A DNA stretch of 64,000 bases, taken from the NCBI RefSeq assembly GCF_003254395.2, contig NC_037649.1, forward strand, positions 6,977,032-7,041,031. The letters are read 5' to 3'. The notes under the pieces were generated by a model, which saw only the letters and a list, made by a program, of their open reading frames with translations, was not told the origin of the DNA and did no database searches. Made by a program: the position numbers and the translations under genes. This document shows, one piece after another, positions 45,721-59,576 of this stretch. The stretch comes from Apis mellifera (Eukaryota; Arthropoda; Insecta; Hymenoptera; Apidae). How positions within the stretch are numbered: the stretch's first letter is position 1; every line of letters begins with the position of its first letter.

Positions 45721-48441
45721 CTTATTTATTAAATCCGCGCGGAAATTGAAATGTTATATAACATTTTAAATATGAATTCATATAATAATGAAATCTTAAA
45801 AAAATAATTCAATTAAAATCACGTTTAAAAATAATTATATTATTTTATAAAATATTAAAATTGAGTCTTTAAATATTATAATTCTATAAAGATATTGTAA
45901 TTAAATATATGTGAAGTAAGAATAAATTGTTGTACAATTAATCGAATATAAAAATTAAACAAAATTGAAAAAATCTAAATCATAATTTAATTAGTCAAAT
46001 CATGATTTTTAATTAACTTAGAATAATTTATTTGAAATATAAAAATTAATTTAAAGGATTAATAAAACCAAGATTAGGAAATAAATCATTTTAATAGAGT
46101 ATTTTTTTTTTCTTTAATCAAACATCAGAAATTTTAAATGTAACATTCTTTAATAAACTAACTCTCAACATTTTATCACAATTTAACAACCAATCAAAAT
46201 TCTATAAAAATATTCGATTCAAATTGTAGGAATTATTTTTATCGATCTATCACAATAGAAGTTCATGGTGATCGAACAGATCTGCAAATCACGTCCTCGT
46301 TCCTAGGGAATATCCCGCTGAGAGATTCCTTTGTTCGAATCGTTGGCGAGGCTTGATCCTCTTTTGTCCCAAGGGAATCTTCGCGCATCATATTCTAGGT
46401 TTCCCTCTTAGGAACGATCATTATCTCTTTAGAAATAGAACGATACGATAGCCATGATGTGAGCTGGCCAATCTAAATCTTATCTCTTTTATTAATAGAA
46501 AACAAAATCTTTAGAAGAATGGATGAAATATGATAGAATATTCGTTATCCAATAAATTTCTTCAATTGTTAATCATGAATTATATATATATTAAATTAAT
46601 TCATGGTTTTTGAAAAAAATTATAACAAACGAGTTATATTTACTACGTCAATAATTCGATTAATAATTGAAACACTTGAATTTCGTACGATGTGACAGCA
46701 CTTTTAACGGACCCCTCTAAAAATAATTTCTCTCTGTCTGTTTATTTGTGTACACTGGTCCAACTTGCCACCCTCTACTTTCAACCGTTTCGATGTTAAC
46801 GTTCATAGAAGATCAATGGCGCGTGCAGTCTTTTTTTTCATCCTCGATATTATTTTACCACGAATGGCAACTGTACTACTTTTGCTCAGCCACCGGGCTA
46901 ACTTGGTTCACTTCGTTTTTAAGTGCCTAGTGCTGTTCAATAAACATCTGCGATAATCTCTATATGTACCAACTATTTCCAACACAATCGTGTTTTTTTT
47001 CCATTTTCTATTCTTCGTTCGTTATTTAACAATTTGCATTCCAAACACATTCGTTGTATTAGATTTTAAAAATGGATTTGAACGTCCATCATAACTGTCC
47101 ACCTCGTCCACGAAAAGAAATCGAAGAATCGAAACAGTGGTCGACGAGTTAACAAATCGTTGCCACGAAAGAAATCCCTGTTGATGTTCCATTAGATAAC
47201 AGAGACAATAGAGTGATAGTTGGAGTGCAAACATAATGGGTAATGGCCTCTGGTAACCAGGAACTCGAACGGGAGATTAAGATCTGTTGTAGTACGTCGA
47301 CTGCGTTTATGGTGGCCGCGCACACAAGAGGTCTGGCGTTAACGTCAAAAGGCGTTATTCGCTTCAACAGGCTCACCTGGTACGCAACAGAAAGGTATCT
47401 GATTATTCGACCTAGATGAGATTCAGAACAATTTTTAATGCGGCCCTTTTTTGTTTCTCTTTCTCGATACACCTCGACGCACCCTTTCGAAACCCTAACA
47501 GGGCAGTTACAAAATTTTACCATTGTCAGGATGATTTTATACAAAAGAAAATATTTGGTTAATTTTAATTTATAATTTTATTTATACGTAACTTATTAGA
47601 AACGATAATGAATGGAATATTAGAATTAAGATATAGTTTGCAAAGTATCCAAGGCATTCGAATGTTCCAAATTTAAAAATTATTTTAAAATGATTTTACA
47701 AAGGAATTAATTTTTATTTCTAATCTTTTAAAATGGAAGGGAAGAATTTGTAAAGAAATTTTTAGACATTTCGCGTCACAAAGTTTCCATAAATAAAACT
47801 TGTCACGGATCGATCCAATCGAGATACGCAGAAAGGGGGGGAAAAAAATCGAGTCTACATACCAAGTATACGATACCGCATCAAAGGAAGAAGCGGAGAA
47901 TAAAGTGTTCGTAGATGAGCATAGAATTACACACGAAGCGAAGCATTCGAGGTTATTTCGTTATCGATCGTCTCCCTCGATCGAATTCTTCCCTTTGATG
48001 TAGCTGTAGGGTGCATCGAGTGGCCTGGATCCAAGATAATACAGTTTATTGTCGGTCGAAGGGCATGAATTCGTTTGCAGGAACATGCGAGTGATTCGTT
48101 ATCTCGAGCGGATTTAAGTGCGGGTGGATATCGTCATCCCAAATAGGGTCCAAATAAATCCAAATTTTTCCGTTCTATCGCGATTTCCGTTATTTTATTT
48201 ATAATAATTATTGTTCTAATTCTTTTGTAAGAAGAAGAAGAAAAGAGGTAAGATCAATTGTATTTTCTGTTAGCGGATTCGCGTGCATAAAATTTTAAAC
48301 GAATGACTCTTTTTTCATCACGAAGAGTCCATTGATATCGTGTTTGTTCATGTTTCATTGATCGAACTCATGGTTCAATAATTTTATTTCATCGTTATGC
48401 GCGTTTTAATTGAAACGCTGTGCAAACTGCCACGGGCAGTT
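45721..48441. other. No gene seen
   Basis: Very AT-rich up to 46250, then a moderately GC-rich patch at 46260-46450. The 46574-46605 interval is an inverted repeat with 9-bp arms (CATGAATTA/TAATTCATG). Frames at 46750-47540 are short and lack domains. Confidence 0.4.
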
Positions 48442-50148
48442 CACGTGGATCAAACATTTACCGATGTGCAAGCCGGGTTAAATATCCTCAGGCGCTGTCC
48501 GACTCTTGTCAGCACTATTCTTTCTCCCGCTCTTGACACTATCATTCTAGCTTATTATTGCCTATAAACATAGGGGAACAAGATCATCAGAGATTTTCAA
48601 AAGAAAAAAAATATAATAAATAAATTTTAAGTTACAATAATGTAATAGAAATATTTTTATTTTTAATTTTCATGTAATCTGATATACGCTTTTTTATCGT
48701 TTTGAAAATGTATCAAACGTGTTACCAACTTTGGTTTGGTTAATGCTATTCTAATAAGATGCTCGAAAGTTGAGGTCACACGGTGCATAATAAATTCGAT
48801 GCATCGATCGAATTTAGCGTTACCGCACAGCACGTGCTGCGGAAAGATTCGCACACGCTCGAGCCACGTGTCGAGGCAGGGTGCAAGCATTCGAATTAGC
48901 TCGAAGAATTTCTCACCGGATAAGAATCGCCTTTTATATCTCAATTACGCTTATTTTTCCACATTGTTCCGCTGGCACGTGCCACGAGCTAAAAATATAA
49001 CCACCATCTACATTAACATGATACATTAACAAATAGTCTGCGATTACATCTCTTAAAATCTATAATATGATAGAATAATTTTGAATTCTTGTAAAGAAAA
49101 ATTTAATCGAAAAAAAAAATTAAGAAATTCACTTTATAACAATCTACTAAAATTATCGCAATCTGTTGATCTATAATATTAACAAGGGATGATTACCCCC
49201 TTCCCCTTCCTTTGAATCATCGCGAAATAATTTTTCAAGGGATAATTTAAAATTTTTCACGATGAATTTCAATTATTAAAGAACAAAGACATCGCGAAAG
49301 TGTCCACTAACGCCATCTATTGTAATAACAAACAATTTACAAGTAACAGTGCTTGAAGAGATACTTACGCATAATTGATCGTCAACCCTAATTCAAATTA
49401 GCCTTATTCCCTTGTCAGTGGGAAACCGGCTATGATATCTCAATTACCCCCAACTTTTACACGGTGGTAGGTGAACACGTGCATCCTGGTGTGAAATTTC
49501 CCGCTATCAATTTCTCAAAGCCGACTACCCAATGATAAATGCACGTGGCGCTGGCATTTAGTCGTAGCTCGGCCTTCCTGATCACGTGTCGATCGTGAAC
49601 ACGCACGTGACCTTTGTTACGCATCATTTTAATTCCCGATATTCCTCCCTAGGTCAGGCTAAAGTTACTTGATTTCGTTTCCACGAAACAATCTTCCATT
49701 TTCTGTATCATCAAGATTATCATCAGAGAAGAAAATGATTAAATTTCAACTTAAAAAATACATAATCTATAATCTTGATCATTCAACAATATATTTCAGA
49801 TGTAAGATCTGTGTTACAGATGTCAAAACTTTTCTTTTTATTTTTATTTTTTTAGAAAATTGAATTATATCTGAAGATTTCGCAAAAAAATAAACGAAAG
49901 TAGAGCATATGCAGTCTTTTCGAGCATATCTTTTAAGGAGCACTCGAGACGACACTCGCGACGTTTCCAATCGCAAATGAATGGATTACCGGTTTTTTTT
50001 TAGTTATTATCTTTCCGCCTTTCTTTTTACCGAGGTGTTATCTGTGAGTAATCCGTACTCGAATTGACAACGACGAATTACCACGCAAAACGGGCACGTG
50101 GCGAAGTGCATGGGGGATGATGCGTCGTAGTCGCGTGGCCGGCACGTG
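48442..50148. promoter_or_regulatory. Cluster of ten CACGTG E-boxes
   Basis: CACGTG occurs at 48442, 48831, 48865, 48976, 49476, 49542, 49583, 49604, 50095 and 50143. Two are centred in longer palindromes (CAGCACGTGCTG and TGGCACGTGCCA). By eye the rest of the window has roughly one such site per 1.5-2 kb, so the cluster is several-fold enriched. CACGTG is a binding site for bHLH and bHLH-PAS factors (for example Myc/Max or Clock/Cycle types). No target gene is adjacent; tap is 10 kb away. Confidence 0.45.
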
Positions 50149-53100
50149 GCGATAACTCGAAACACTAAAGTGCGGATAAGGTTGATTGGCTGAAAAGGAT
50201 CGTCGAACCAGAGTCGGGCGTGATATTCCACGGTTTGCGGTTAGCTCGGAAAAATCGTCATCGCGTCTGATCCAATCATATCGATCCCGATAACAAATAT
50301 TCCTTCCTTCGTGCATAGACGAAACTTTTATAATTTAATTATATATAGTAAGAAATACTTGGAAGAAGATTGTGTTGGAAATAAAGCTATCTCAATTTAC
50401 GGGGACGAGAATAGATTTCCCATAATCCAAAAATCTTGTGACATTTCACGGAGGGGGAAGGATCGGGGGTGTTTTCCTCGTTAGGAGCGCTAAATACCTT
50501 GAAATTACACAACCGGTGGTTCCTCATAAAGGTAGCACTCACCCCCGAAGTCACGTTCTCCGATGCATTGAAATCGATTCGACATGCTAGTCGCGACTAG
50601 CCACGTTGTTCCAACTTCCCTTCTTCCCTTCCATCCCTCCCTTGTTCTCGATGCCGCTGGAAAACATACACGGCCGGAATAGTAGTAAGCAGAAAATCAT
50701 TTTACGCCTGATTTTTTCCCTACCCAACCTGCGGAAGCAAGCTTCTTTTAAAAATATCCTGCGACTTATTATATCTCGCGATCGTTTCCGGGTGGAGTAA
50801 AAAAAGCGGTGCCAGGTGCAAGATTTTTTTTTTTTTTCTACGCTTGTTCCGCTTCCGCGTCAATAATTTAGATTTTTACGATACTAGATTTATCACGGTA
50901 TTGTTACCTTTTTTTTCACGTATATTTTTTTAAAAATAATTCTTACGCTTGTTCGATACAACTTTTGAAAAAATTATAGAATCTTATCATAAAGCAAAAT
51001 TTTTAATGTCCTTTGTTGAAGATTCTCGTTCAATTTTCACACGGTGCTTTCTCGTGGATCGTTTAACGCGCTTTCACAAAATTTTTACGGACCACCCCTC
51101 GATATCGTTGGCCACCCCGAAATCCTGGCGAAGCGTGCGCCCATTTCACGCTCGTTTCTTGCGGTATGCCAGAAGAAAAGCGACCAGCCGGCGTCTTTGA
51201 AATCCACTACTTCGCGGCAAAGATCACAGAGAAACGGCAAACTTAGGATTTTCGCGCTTTTGACCCTTCAAGAATATTACTTTACCCGATTTTCACTAAT
51301 TTTTCCCATCCATTTTTCGTGAGGGAGGAAAACGTTCATAGAACATCGATTCTTCGATCCGTGTAGTAGGCAGTGTATATCTTGAGCGTGAGATTCTCAA
51401 GGGTGAACTTCCTAATTCATAGAATTAAATTTTTTCTTTCTTTTTTCTTTTTTTTCTTTTTTCCAACGCATCTCGAAGAAAGGTACGCATCCGGATAACG
51501 GAATTTCGTTTCAATGGGAACCTAAGGGAAACAGGAAATCGTGGTTAAGATTTATAGAGCTCCCGTTACAACGTTCTCGTTAATGGGAAAAAGGGTTGGA
51601 TAAAATCGAACACCTTTCCACCTTTTTTTTTTCCTCTCTATAGAAAATGCTTGTCCTATATATATATAAATTACACGTGAAATGAACTAGATTTTAATTT
51701 TTTCTTTCGTTGTAAATGTAAAATGAAAGCTATAAAGAGAATAGGATAGAAGAAAGAAATTAAAGTAAAGAAATTTTAAATAATTGTCATCATCTCTCCA
51801 ATGAGACATTGCGGTGTTATAATTACGAGTATCTTTTTATGAGATCGGTAAATGATGGAACTGAAAAAGCAGCTCAACTCGTTAGTAAATGATTAAGCGT
51901 GGTAATTATACTCTGTAATACGGTCGGTCATTATCTCGAATTACTCGAGTAATTGTAAAAATAGTTAATCGACTATTCAATTAGATAGGTTTTTTTTTAT
52001 CCACCTCATATTACGAAATTATTTTAAATTAATTTTACAACTTTTTATGTGTTGCGCTTTACATTATGCGAAAAATATATGGAGCACAGCGTGTGTAACG
52101 AGTATAAGTTTTTAATGCCAAAGTCAAGTCACGATTTACCTTGAGCCGTGGCTTGTCCAACGAACCATAACTTGCGGGACATAGCATTTATCGGTCTATG
52201 CACGCCGCGATTGTTATGAAATAATAATGTGGCGCAGGGCCGTAGCGAGAGCAGGCCTGTGTTCATGGAAAAAAGGGTGAAATCGGCGGTGGGGACACAC
52301 CGATCGAAATCGTAACGCCGGTGTACTCGCCACGTCACTTCAGCATTTCCGGTGGTGCTCATTGTCCGCAATGCCCGACCAGATAATGAATTCGAGCTTA
52401 CGAAACGAGGATATTTCCTCTTGTCTTCGTTTCTCTTTTATTTTTCAAATTTTTTAAGAAAGAGATCTCGAAATTTTTGAAATAATGCATTATTATTTAA
52501 TAAATAATATCTGGATTTTAATTTAGAATTGTATTACAGAATTTCAAGATTGTAAAGAAGAATGGATGGATAAATTATGGGTATACGGTGTGAATATTCT
52601 CTTCAGGAAGATTAATTTTAACGAAGTTGAAACGAGTAAATTAATTTAGATAGGAAGTCGTAATTCTTGATCCTTTATTCTTTTTACTCTAAAATTTGAT
52701 GAACAATTTTGCATTGAAATTAATAAATTGAACTTTACAATTGAAATAATAATATTGAAATAATAAATACTTTCTTTGGAAAATTATTCTTCTAACAAAC
52801 AATGACAAGCAGGTTTTATAGATCGGATTTTGATTTGAACAAGGGAGAAGGGTGCAAATCCCGTCACTACTTGCAAGATACGCATAGATATGAACTGTCG
52901 GTCGGAGTGCATAAAAATAAGAACCACTGCGATTCGTAGAGCATCAAAATACGGACAGATGGCCGGTTAGATCTCCTTTGGTGATGGTGAACGTGTCGAT
53001 GTACCTAGATTCATAAGTAGTTGTGCCACCTATGACGAAAAGATAGGATGCAAGATCGGCAGTCACGAATTTTAATATTATTCCAGGAGAAAACAGGAAA

Positions 53101-53436
53101 CAGGCATTTTCGTTATCATTTATGATATTATCAAAGTTTAATTACAAATTCCAATATTTCAATATCGTATATATTTAAATTGAGAAAAAGTGTAAAATCT
53201 AATAAACATTCACGTTTTAATTCTACGAATGAAAATTCATCGAATTAATTAGAAATTGCATTCAAGGTTTGCAAATTCGATCAAGCCACCAATGATGACA
53301 GACCGGCATTGGCAAAATGGTGGAACTTCCATCTACACCCCGATCTATACCCGTCGAGCGACGTACACACGAGCCTAGATCGTTCTCCCCTTGTGGGTGA
53401 TGACGCACACACGCAAGCTAAACAATAGTTAAATCA
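50149..53436. other. No gene seen
   Basis: AT-rich with homopolymer runs, and GC-rich patches near 50450-50700, 51060-51240 and 52140-52390. The frames inside these patches have no recognisable domain and overlap each other on different frames or strands. Confidence 0.4.
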
Positions 53437-53539
53437 GGGTGAGGGGTGGCCAAGGGGTGCTGTGGGTGTTTAATGAGCTGCCAGCCAGTGACTGAGCCGA
53501 GGGTACGGAGAGAGTAGGGGTAGGGTGGAGGGTTGAGGG
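53437..53539 (+). other. Two G-quadruplex-type motifs
   Basis: Motif 1 (53437-53466): four runs of at least three G with loops of 3, 7 and 6 bases. Motif 2 (53517-53539): four runs with loops of 2, 4 and 4 bases. Both lie on the plus strand in a G-rich patch of an otherwise AT-rich stretch. Confidence 0.6.
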
Positions 53540-56500
53540 ATTTTTGGGGTGCGAGGAGGATGGTGAAATCTATGGGGCACGAGGTACGGCACCACTTGAC
53601 TGTTTATAGGACCGGTACCGTGTAAAGTGTTGGAATAACATTGCATATGTTTAGATGGTCTCCGGCTGGTGTTTTACGTTTTTTTCCATCGTAAAATTGA
53701 AAATGCGATTCGTTGAAGATAATACTCACATTCATAATTCTTCCAGCTTCGAATTTTTCTCGATCGAGATATCAATATTATATCTCGATGAGCGAAAATT
53801 GTTGAATATTTCATTAAAATTTCATCGAATTCTTACGTCGTTTCAGAAAAATCTTCAATTTAATCGAGATATATAGATTCTTGAAAGCTTGAGATCAAAT
53901 AAGAATCGATGTATGAAAAGAAGGAGCGCGTAGAAAATTTTCAATGTCGGTTCAACTGACCATTGACCTAAGACCGCATCGACCACCTGAGCATTCACGA
54001 AACTAACGTTGCCGTGAAATTAGCCCGCTCCTTGCCCATTGAATCACTTTGAGGAGTCTCTGTTCATTCCGTATTGAGTTACTATTTGCCGGTAATTTCG
54101 AAATGTAAAAGGGCGCATCGATTGCGAGATTGAATTACTATTTGCGAGCGATTTAGAGAATTAGGGAAAAATCGTTTGCTCGGCGAAATCGTGAAACCAA
54201 ACTCGATTCGAGCGTGCACAATGAAATTCTATATCCATCCACCGTTACTTTTACTGTTGCTTGAATGATTGTTACTAATGATTCTCGTCCCAAATGTATA
54301 GAATTACAAAAAAAAAAAAAAAGAAAAGAAAAAAAATGTTTCATTGTGTAAAATTGTTTCATCAAAAGATAAGATAAATTGGAGGAATTTTAAAGATAAA
54401 TAAATTAAATTATAATTTTCAATTTGTTATTTTATACGTGTGTGTGTGTAAATGCGATCGATGCGTGCAATTTTTTCGAGTTAGAACACAATTGAAACGC
54501 GGAATAAATCCTCAGATCAAATGTATTTTCAGGGAGATTGTAATCCTGCCTAAGCTCACCCTACAAGCCCAATAAAACGCGCTCTCTTACGAATGCTTCA
54601 CAATGACGTTAAATCAATGATTTGTCCAGCGATCCTTCTGGTTTTAATCCCGGTTTTACATGTGATTAAAGGCTGAGCGTTAGACCGATTGATGTCATTA
54701 ATGAACGATGCAGAGTATATTAAACGGAGAAAGAATCTCAGTACAACAAATTTTCGAATTTCGAATTTATTTATGAAGAAAAAAAAAAATTACGATATCG
54801 TTCGTATTCATTAATTTCAAAGAATATTTCGAATAATAATAAGAAATATAATCTCTGAAATTCAATATGGAAACAGTATACATAAAAAATTAAAAAAAAA
54901 AAGAAGAGAAAATGGAAGTGTGAAGATAACGAATCAAAATTTCATGTCACAGAATATTGTTATTATATTTGGAAAATATAAAGGATCCGACGGTTAAAAA
55001 ATCTTTTGTTACCACGTGCCAGGGAAGAGAAAAAAAAGTTTGTTGCAACAGTAAAGCAAAAGGGGTCGTTAACGTTATCGCCGATCGTTCGTTCCGTCGA
55101 TGATTCCCGATCGACTTTGGAGGACTCGTTGCCTCCCTGGACCAGTAATCCACGTCATTCCGGGATGAATGCCTGGCTGGCTCGGGCATTCTTCAAGTAA
55201 ATTATAGTCTTGAATGGCAGCGCAGTGGGGGGTTGGTTGGCACGCGTACATTGGGCTACACCTGCCCCCCGTAGACATCTGTCCCCTATATTTCTATCGC
55301 GAGAGTCAAACCATGGCGTGTAGATTCGCGGCAGTTGTTGTCAAGTTCTTATTAAAGAATGTCGAAACGTTATCGGATCTCTCCCTCGAAAACTTCTTCT
55401 TACGTCTGTCTTTCTCGTACATCTTTTTATTCCTTCAACGAAAGTCTCTTTTCCCATCCGTAAACATTGTACGATCAATATTCTGTAAATCACGGATCAT
55501 TTCTATTGAAAAATTCTTTTATAGCAATAAGATGCAACGTGATAAATTATTAATTTGCAAAATCATAGAAAAAAAAAATTCAATTCACAATTCATCGATT
55601 TAATAATATTATTCAAATAAATATTGTTTAATCTAAATAAATATGGATAGATTAATTTCAAGAAAAATAAAAATCCAAACTTGCAACAATTTCCTCCGCA
55701 ATTTGTCCACAGTTTCCATTTCACGTGGATTCGTGATTCAACGAATACCGTCTCTGTAAAGAGCTTAACAATCAACTCTCGTTCTCCCATTAATTCAATT
55801 TATTCCGGCCAAGGGCGTCGATCTGTAACTCAAATAAGGCTTTCCATATTTTAGCGAGCTGGCACGCGCGGAGGAAAGAAAATGGAATAGACGTTGATGG
55901 TGCGCTCGCGGGGTGTGTGCTCCATGACGTAGTGGTCTAACAGCCATTGTTCGTTGGTTTGCCACAAAAGGCCTGCAAATGCCAAGTTGCAGTGAAAAGC
56001 CCGGCTACCCCTACGATCTAAACAGATGCCGAAATACGATGCCGAAAGATGCTTGTCTGAATCTTCTTTTTACACCCCGCGTTGTCTGCGGGTAAATACG
56101 ATCGGGGGTGGTTTCGATCGAGATCGTCTTTGTTCGAATTAATTCGAATCGTACGAGATTGAGAATGAATTTCAACAAATTGCAACTTCTTATATGGAGA
56201 ATTATTTATGGAGAATTATATTTATAGTAAGATTCTTATTTCGAAGGATAAATAGAATTTTTCCAATTGTTTCGTATTCATTTTCCACTTCAAATATTCC
56301 ATCGATCACGAAAATCAAAGAGTATCTATCATCATCAATCAAGATATTGTTGGGAGTCAGAGGTCTCGAAATTTTGCACAGATCGTACAACGTTTCTCGA
56401 CGTTTTATTAAACTTTCGACTTTTTCTATCCGTATGACTCCTTTCACGGAGTCGACAACAATTATTCGTATTCGAAGGGGATCTTCCGTGGTGGAAGAAT

Positions 56501-59500
56501 CACGGCCATTTATCTTCGATTAAGTGTTCACCGATCGGTCAAGGTAATTTCACGAATTTTCATGAATTAGGAAAACCCGTAACTCCCCCTTCTCCCTACT
56601 CGTGCCACTGTTCACCCCCCTTCTGCTCTCCACAGGGGTGCACCTCTGTCAGCCACCAGTATGTCACCGTACAGACCAGCGCCCCGGCACAATGAGGGCC
56701 TTGCGCGCGATCGATATGTGCACTCGACGGAAACGACCCAACGAAAGGTCGATCAAAGCGGAATCACTGCGCTTCGAAATGCAGCCAGTTTATGGCCTGT
56801 AAAAAATTCCTCGCCCGATCTTTGTTTAAACCGAGAGTGCTGTGCCCCGAGAAACAGTTTTTTCATTGTCCGATAGAGAAGATCAGAAAATATGGCAAGT
56901 ATATTCCTTCCATTTTTCTTTTTTCTCTTATCAATTTTCGTCGATTCTTATTATGAATTCAATCGTTTTAAAAAGAAAAAAATCGGATTTCATCCTCTTA
57001 TTTCGTTTGTTTGAATAGTTACATTGGAAGATCAACTGGATGGTGATTCTCTCCAATTTCTTATTTTTCGTCGTCGTGACCCCTGCAGCAGCGTCGGGGC
57101 GCAAAAACTGATCGAATCTCCCCAAAATCCAACACCTTTTACGAAACGTAGCCGTCTGTCGCGTTGTGCACACAGTTATACACGTTGTCGTAGGCATAAT
57201 GGTTCCATTGAGGCATTACCATTATTGGCGAGATTTGGGGAAACGATCGAGCGTGCTAACGGATTCGTCGCAGCTTGCAGCTTGTTTGCAAATAGGCCTT
57301 GTATACGAAATTATTGATCAAAGGGTGTCGTGAAACCGCGTCGACAAAAATATCCGGTCAGTTTGCTCGACACAGTTATTTTTTTATTGGTCGAAAAGGA
57401 AAATTTTATCGATAAATTTTTGGGATCTTATGTTAATGAGATCGTTATGAAATCGATCGATCAATTATTATTTTTCAAAATATACCGATCTCCATAAGAA
57501 GAGGAAATAGGTGTTTCGTTTTCACGATGTTAGAAAAATAAATGGCGAGGACTTGATCAAGCTGAACGAAAGGGGGCGTAGACTATCAAAATAACCATCG
57601 AGCTATTGAATCCAGGATGGAAAGATAACATTTTTCCACTCTTCGCCATTAGTTTATCCATCGTTCTCGATAACGTTTATTCGTGAAGATTACGAAATTT
57701 CCACGTTGCGATATGGAGAGATCAGAAATAAAAGGTGAGATAACAGGTATATATTATTAACCATTGCTAGAACCAATTTTTTTTCGATTGTTACACTTTT
57801 GTTAAAAGTTTTCGAGTCACGCTCGTTGCGATCCATCCGGATTAGACGTAACTTTGTGATACATCTGGCTTGCAGCGATTCCCACAAAGGACACGTGTCC
57901 TGGCACGTGGCCGTCCATTCTTGAACAGGACTCCATTCCTGCAAAGTGGCTCGAGCATGCTCGTTAGTAAGACGATAACCGCTTAATCCGTAACTGTCTT
58001 GTTTGCGGATCTCTCGCCTCCCTTTTCACCATGTCGTTGCCCGCCGATCGAGAGCGTGCCTTATCTTGTGTGATCTTGCGTCTCCTCCTTGCTCTCCAGT
58101 GTATAAATATTTGACTGACGTTCACGGAACAATGCGCAGTTCAGAAGATTAGCTGAGAAGACGATGAGAGTAAAATTTATCGCAAGTCGATTAATTTATT
58201 AATTCTAATCATTTCTCGTTGTATTTAATTTAAGAATAGAAGAAATGCTTGGTATATTTGAAAATTGGACGAGATATTCAAATTTTGTTATTATAACTCG
58301 AGTTTGATTGTTTTAATTTTTTTCTAGAATATAAAATGGGAGGCGGTTAATAAAGGAGAGAAAGATGTGTGTATGCGTCTAGGTAAAATATGATTTATTG
58401 ATAAGATATAATATTCTGTACAATATATATTCCCTGAATCGGCAGTTTTACGATCCGATAAGAGCACTGGCGGAGACGTATACTATAAATAGAATAATTC
58501 TAAGAAACAAACAGTGAGATCAAACGTTCGAGATCAACCTAAGAGCATCTAGATGACTAGAAAAGAAAAGGAACGCATTTACGCACGTGTCTCTAATCAT
58601 ACACCGTGTATACACGATGCCTCGATTTTTCCACAGGTTTATTAAGGAAATTATAAATGATCAATCAATATGCTTTCGTCGAAGAAGTTAGCTCGAAGTG
58701 AAAAATCTTGGTTACATCTAAATCGTTAATCCTTAATCCTAGTAATTCGTTGCGAATAGAATGCTTTTCTTACAAAGTAAATAACACGTTGCGCACTGAC
58801 CTATTCTTTTTTTTCTTTTTTTTCTTTTTTTCTTTTTTACACTCGCTAATTCGTTAATTCGACGCGAAATCTTGAATAACGCTTTTACTTTCGTTCGATG
58901 ATATGCAGATGAAAAGCACAATTTGTTTTTCTTTGTAAATTGCAATATTACGCTGGAACTTTGGGAAATTTACTACGCGAAAATTCACTAGAATATGGAC
59001 ATATGTTAGTTGCGTTGAAAATGGTATGCAAGTATTCTTTGGTCTTCAAGTATTGATTTTTAAGCGACGGCTTCGATTAGATTTTAATACTTGGCACTCG
59101 ACGTTTGACAGAATTTCATCGATAATCGTTACACTGTGTCGAATACTTCCTAAGTAACTTCGTTGCTCATTGCAATAAGTACAATGGCGACGATGACTCA
59201 TGTTCGGTTACCAACGTGAACCTAATCCGATCAACTTGTTGGAAAAATTTCACGTTTACTGCCATTCCTACAATTTCCAATAGAAATTTTCAAAATTAAT
59301 TCAATTATTCAAGAGTCAAGTACCAAATTCACTTCGAAGCCTCGTAAGTAACTAACCTTGAAAATTCGTCTTTATTACTCCCCCGCTCAGACCCACGCAT
59401 CAACCCCTTTCCATCCGTCTAATCTCCCTCACCGCAATCAATCCTCACTATCTACCAAGCCATCTTCGAAAACTTGGACGATCCAAGTCCATCCTCGTCC

Positions 59501-59576
59501 CATTCCCATCCGAAACAACCATCTATCCCAAACTATCCAACTTCCACAAGAAGAAGAAGAAGAAAAAAAGAACTCT
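53540..59576. other. Tap 3' flank and gene-free stretch
   Basis: No supported gene. GC-rich patches at 55000-55330, 55850-56050, 56590-56860 and 57830-58090 could be cis-regulatory. A perfect 12-bp palindrome GGACACGTGTCC (57889-57900) is followed at once by a second CACGTG (57904). Poly-A and pyrimidine runs occur at about 54307-54320 and 58803-58840. Confidence 0.4.

Noticed and set aside
55214..55603. 129-codon plus-strand frame
   Set aside because: Composition changes midway from GC-rich to AT-rich, no domain and no conserved ends.
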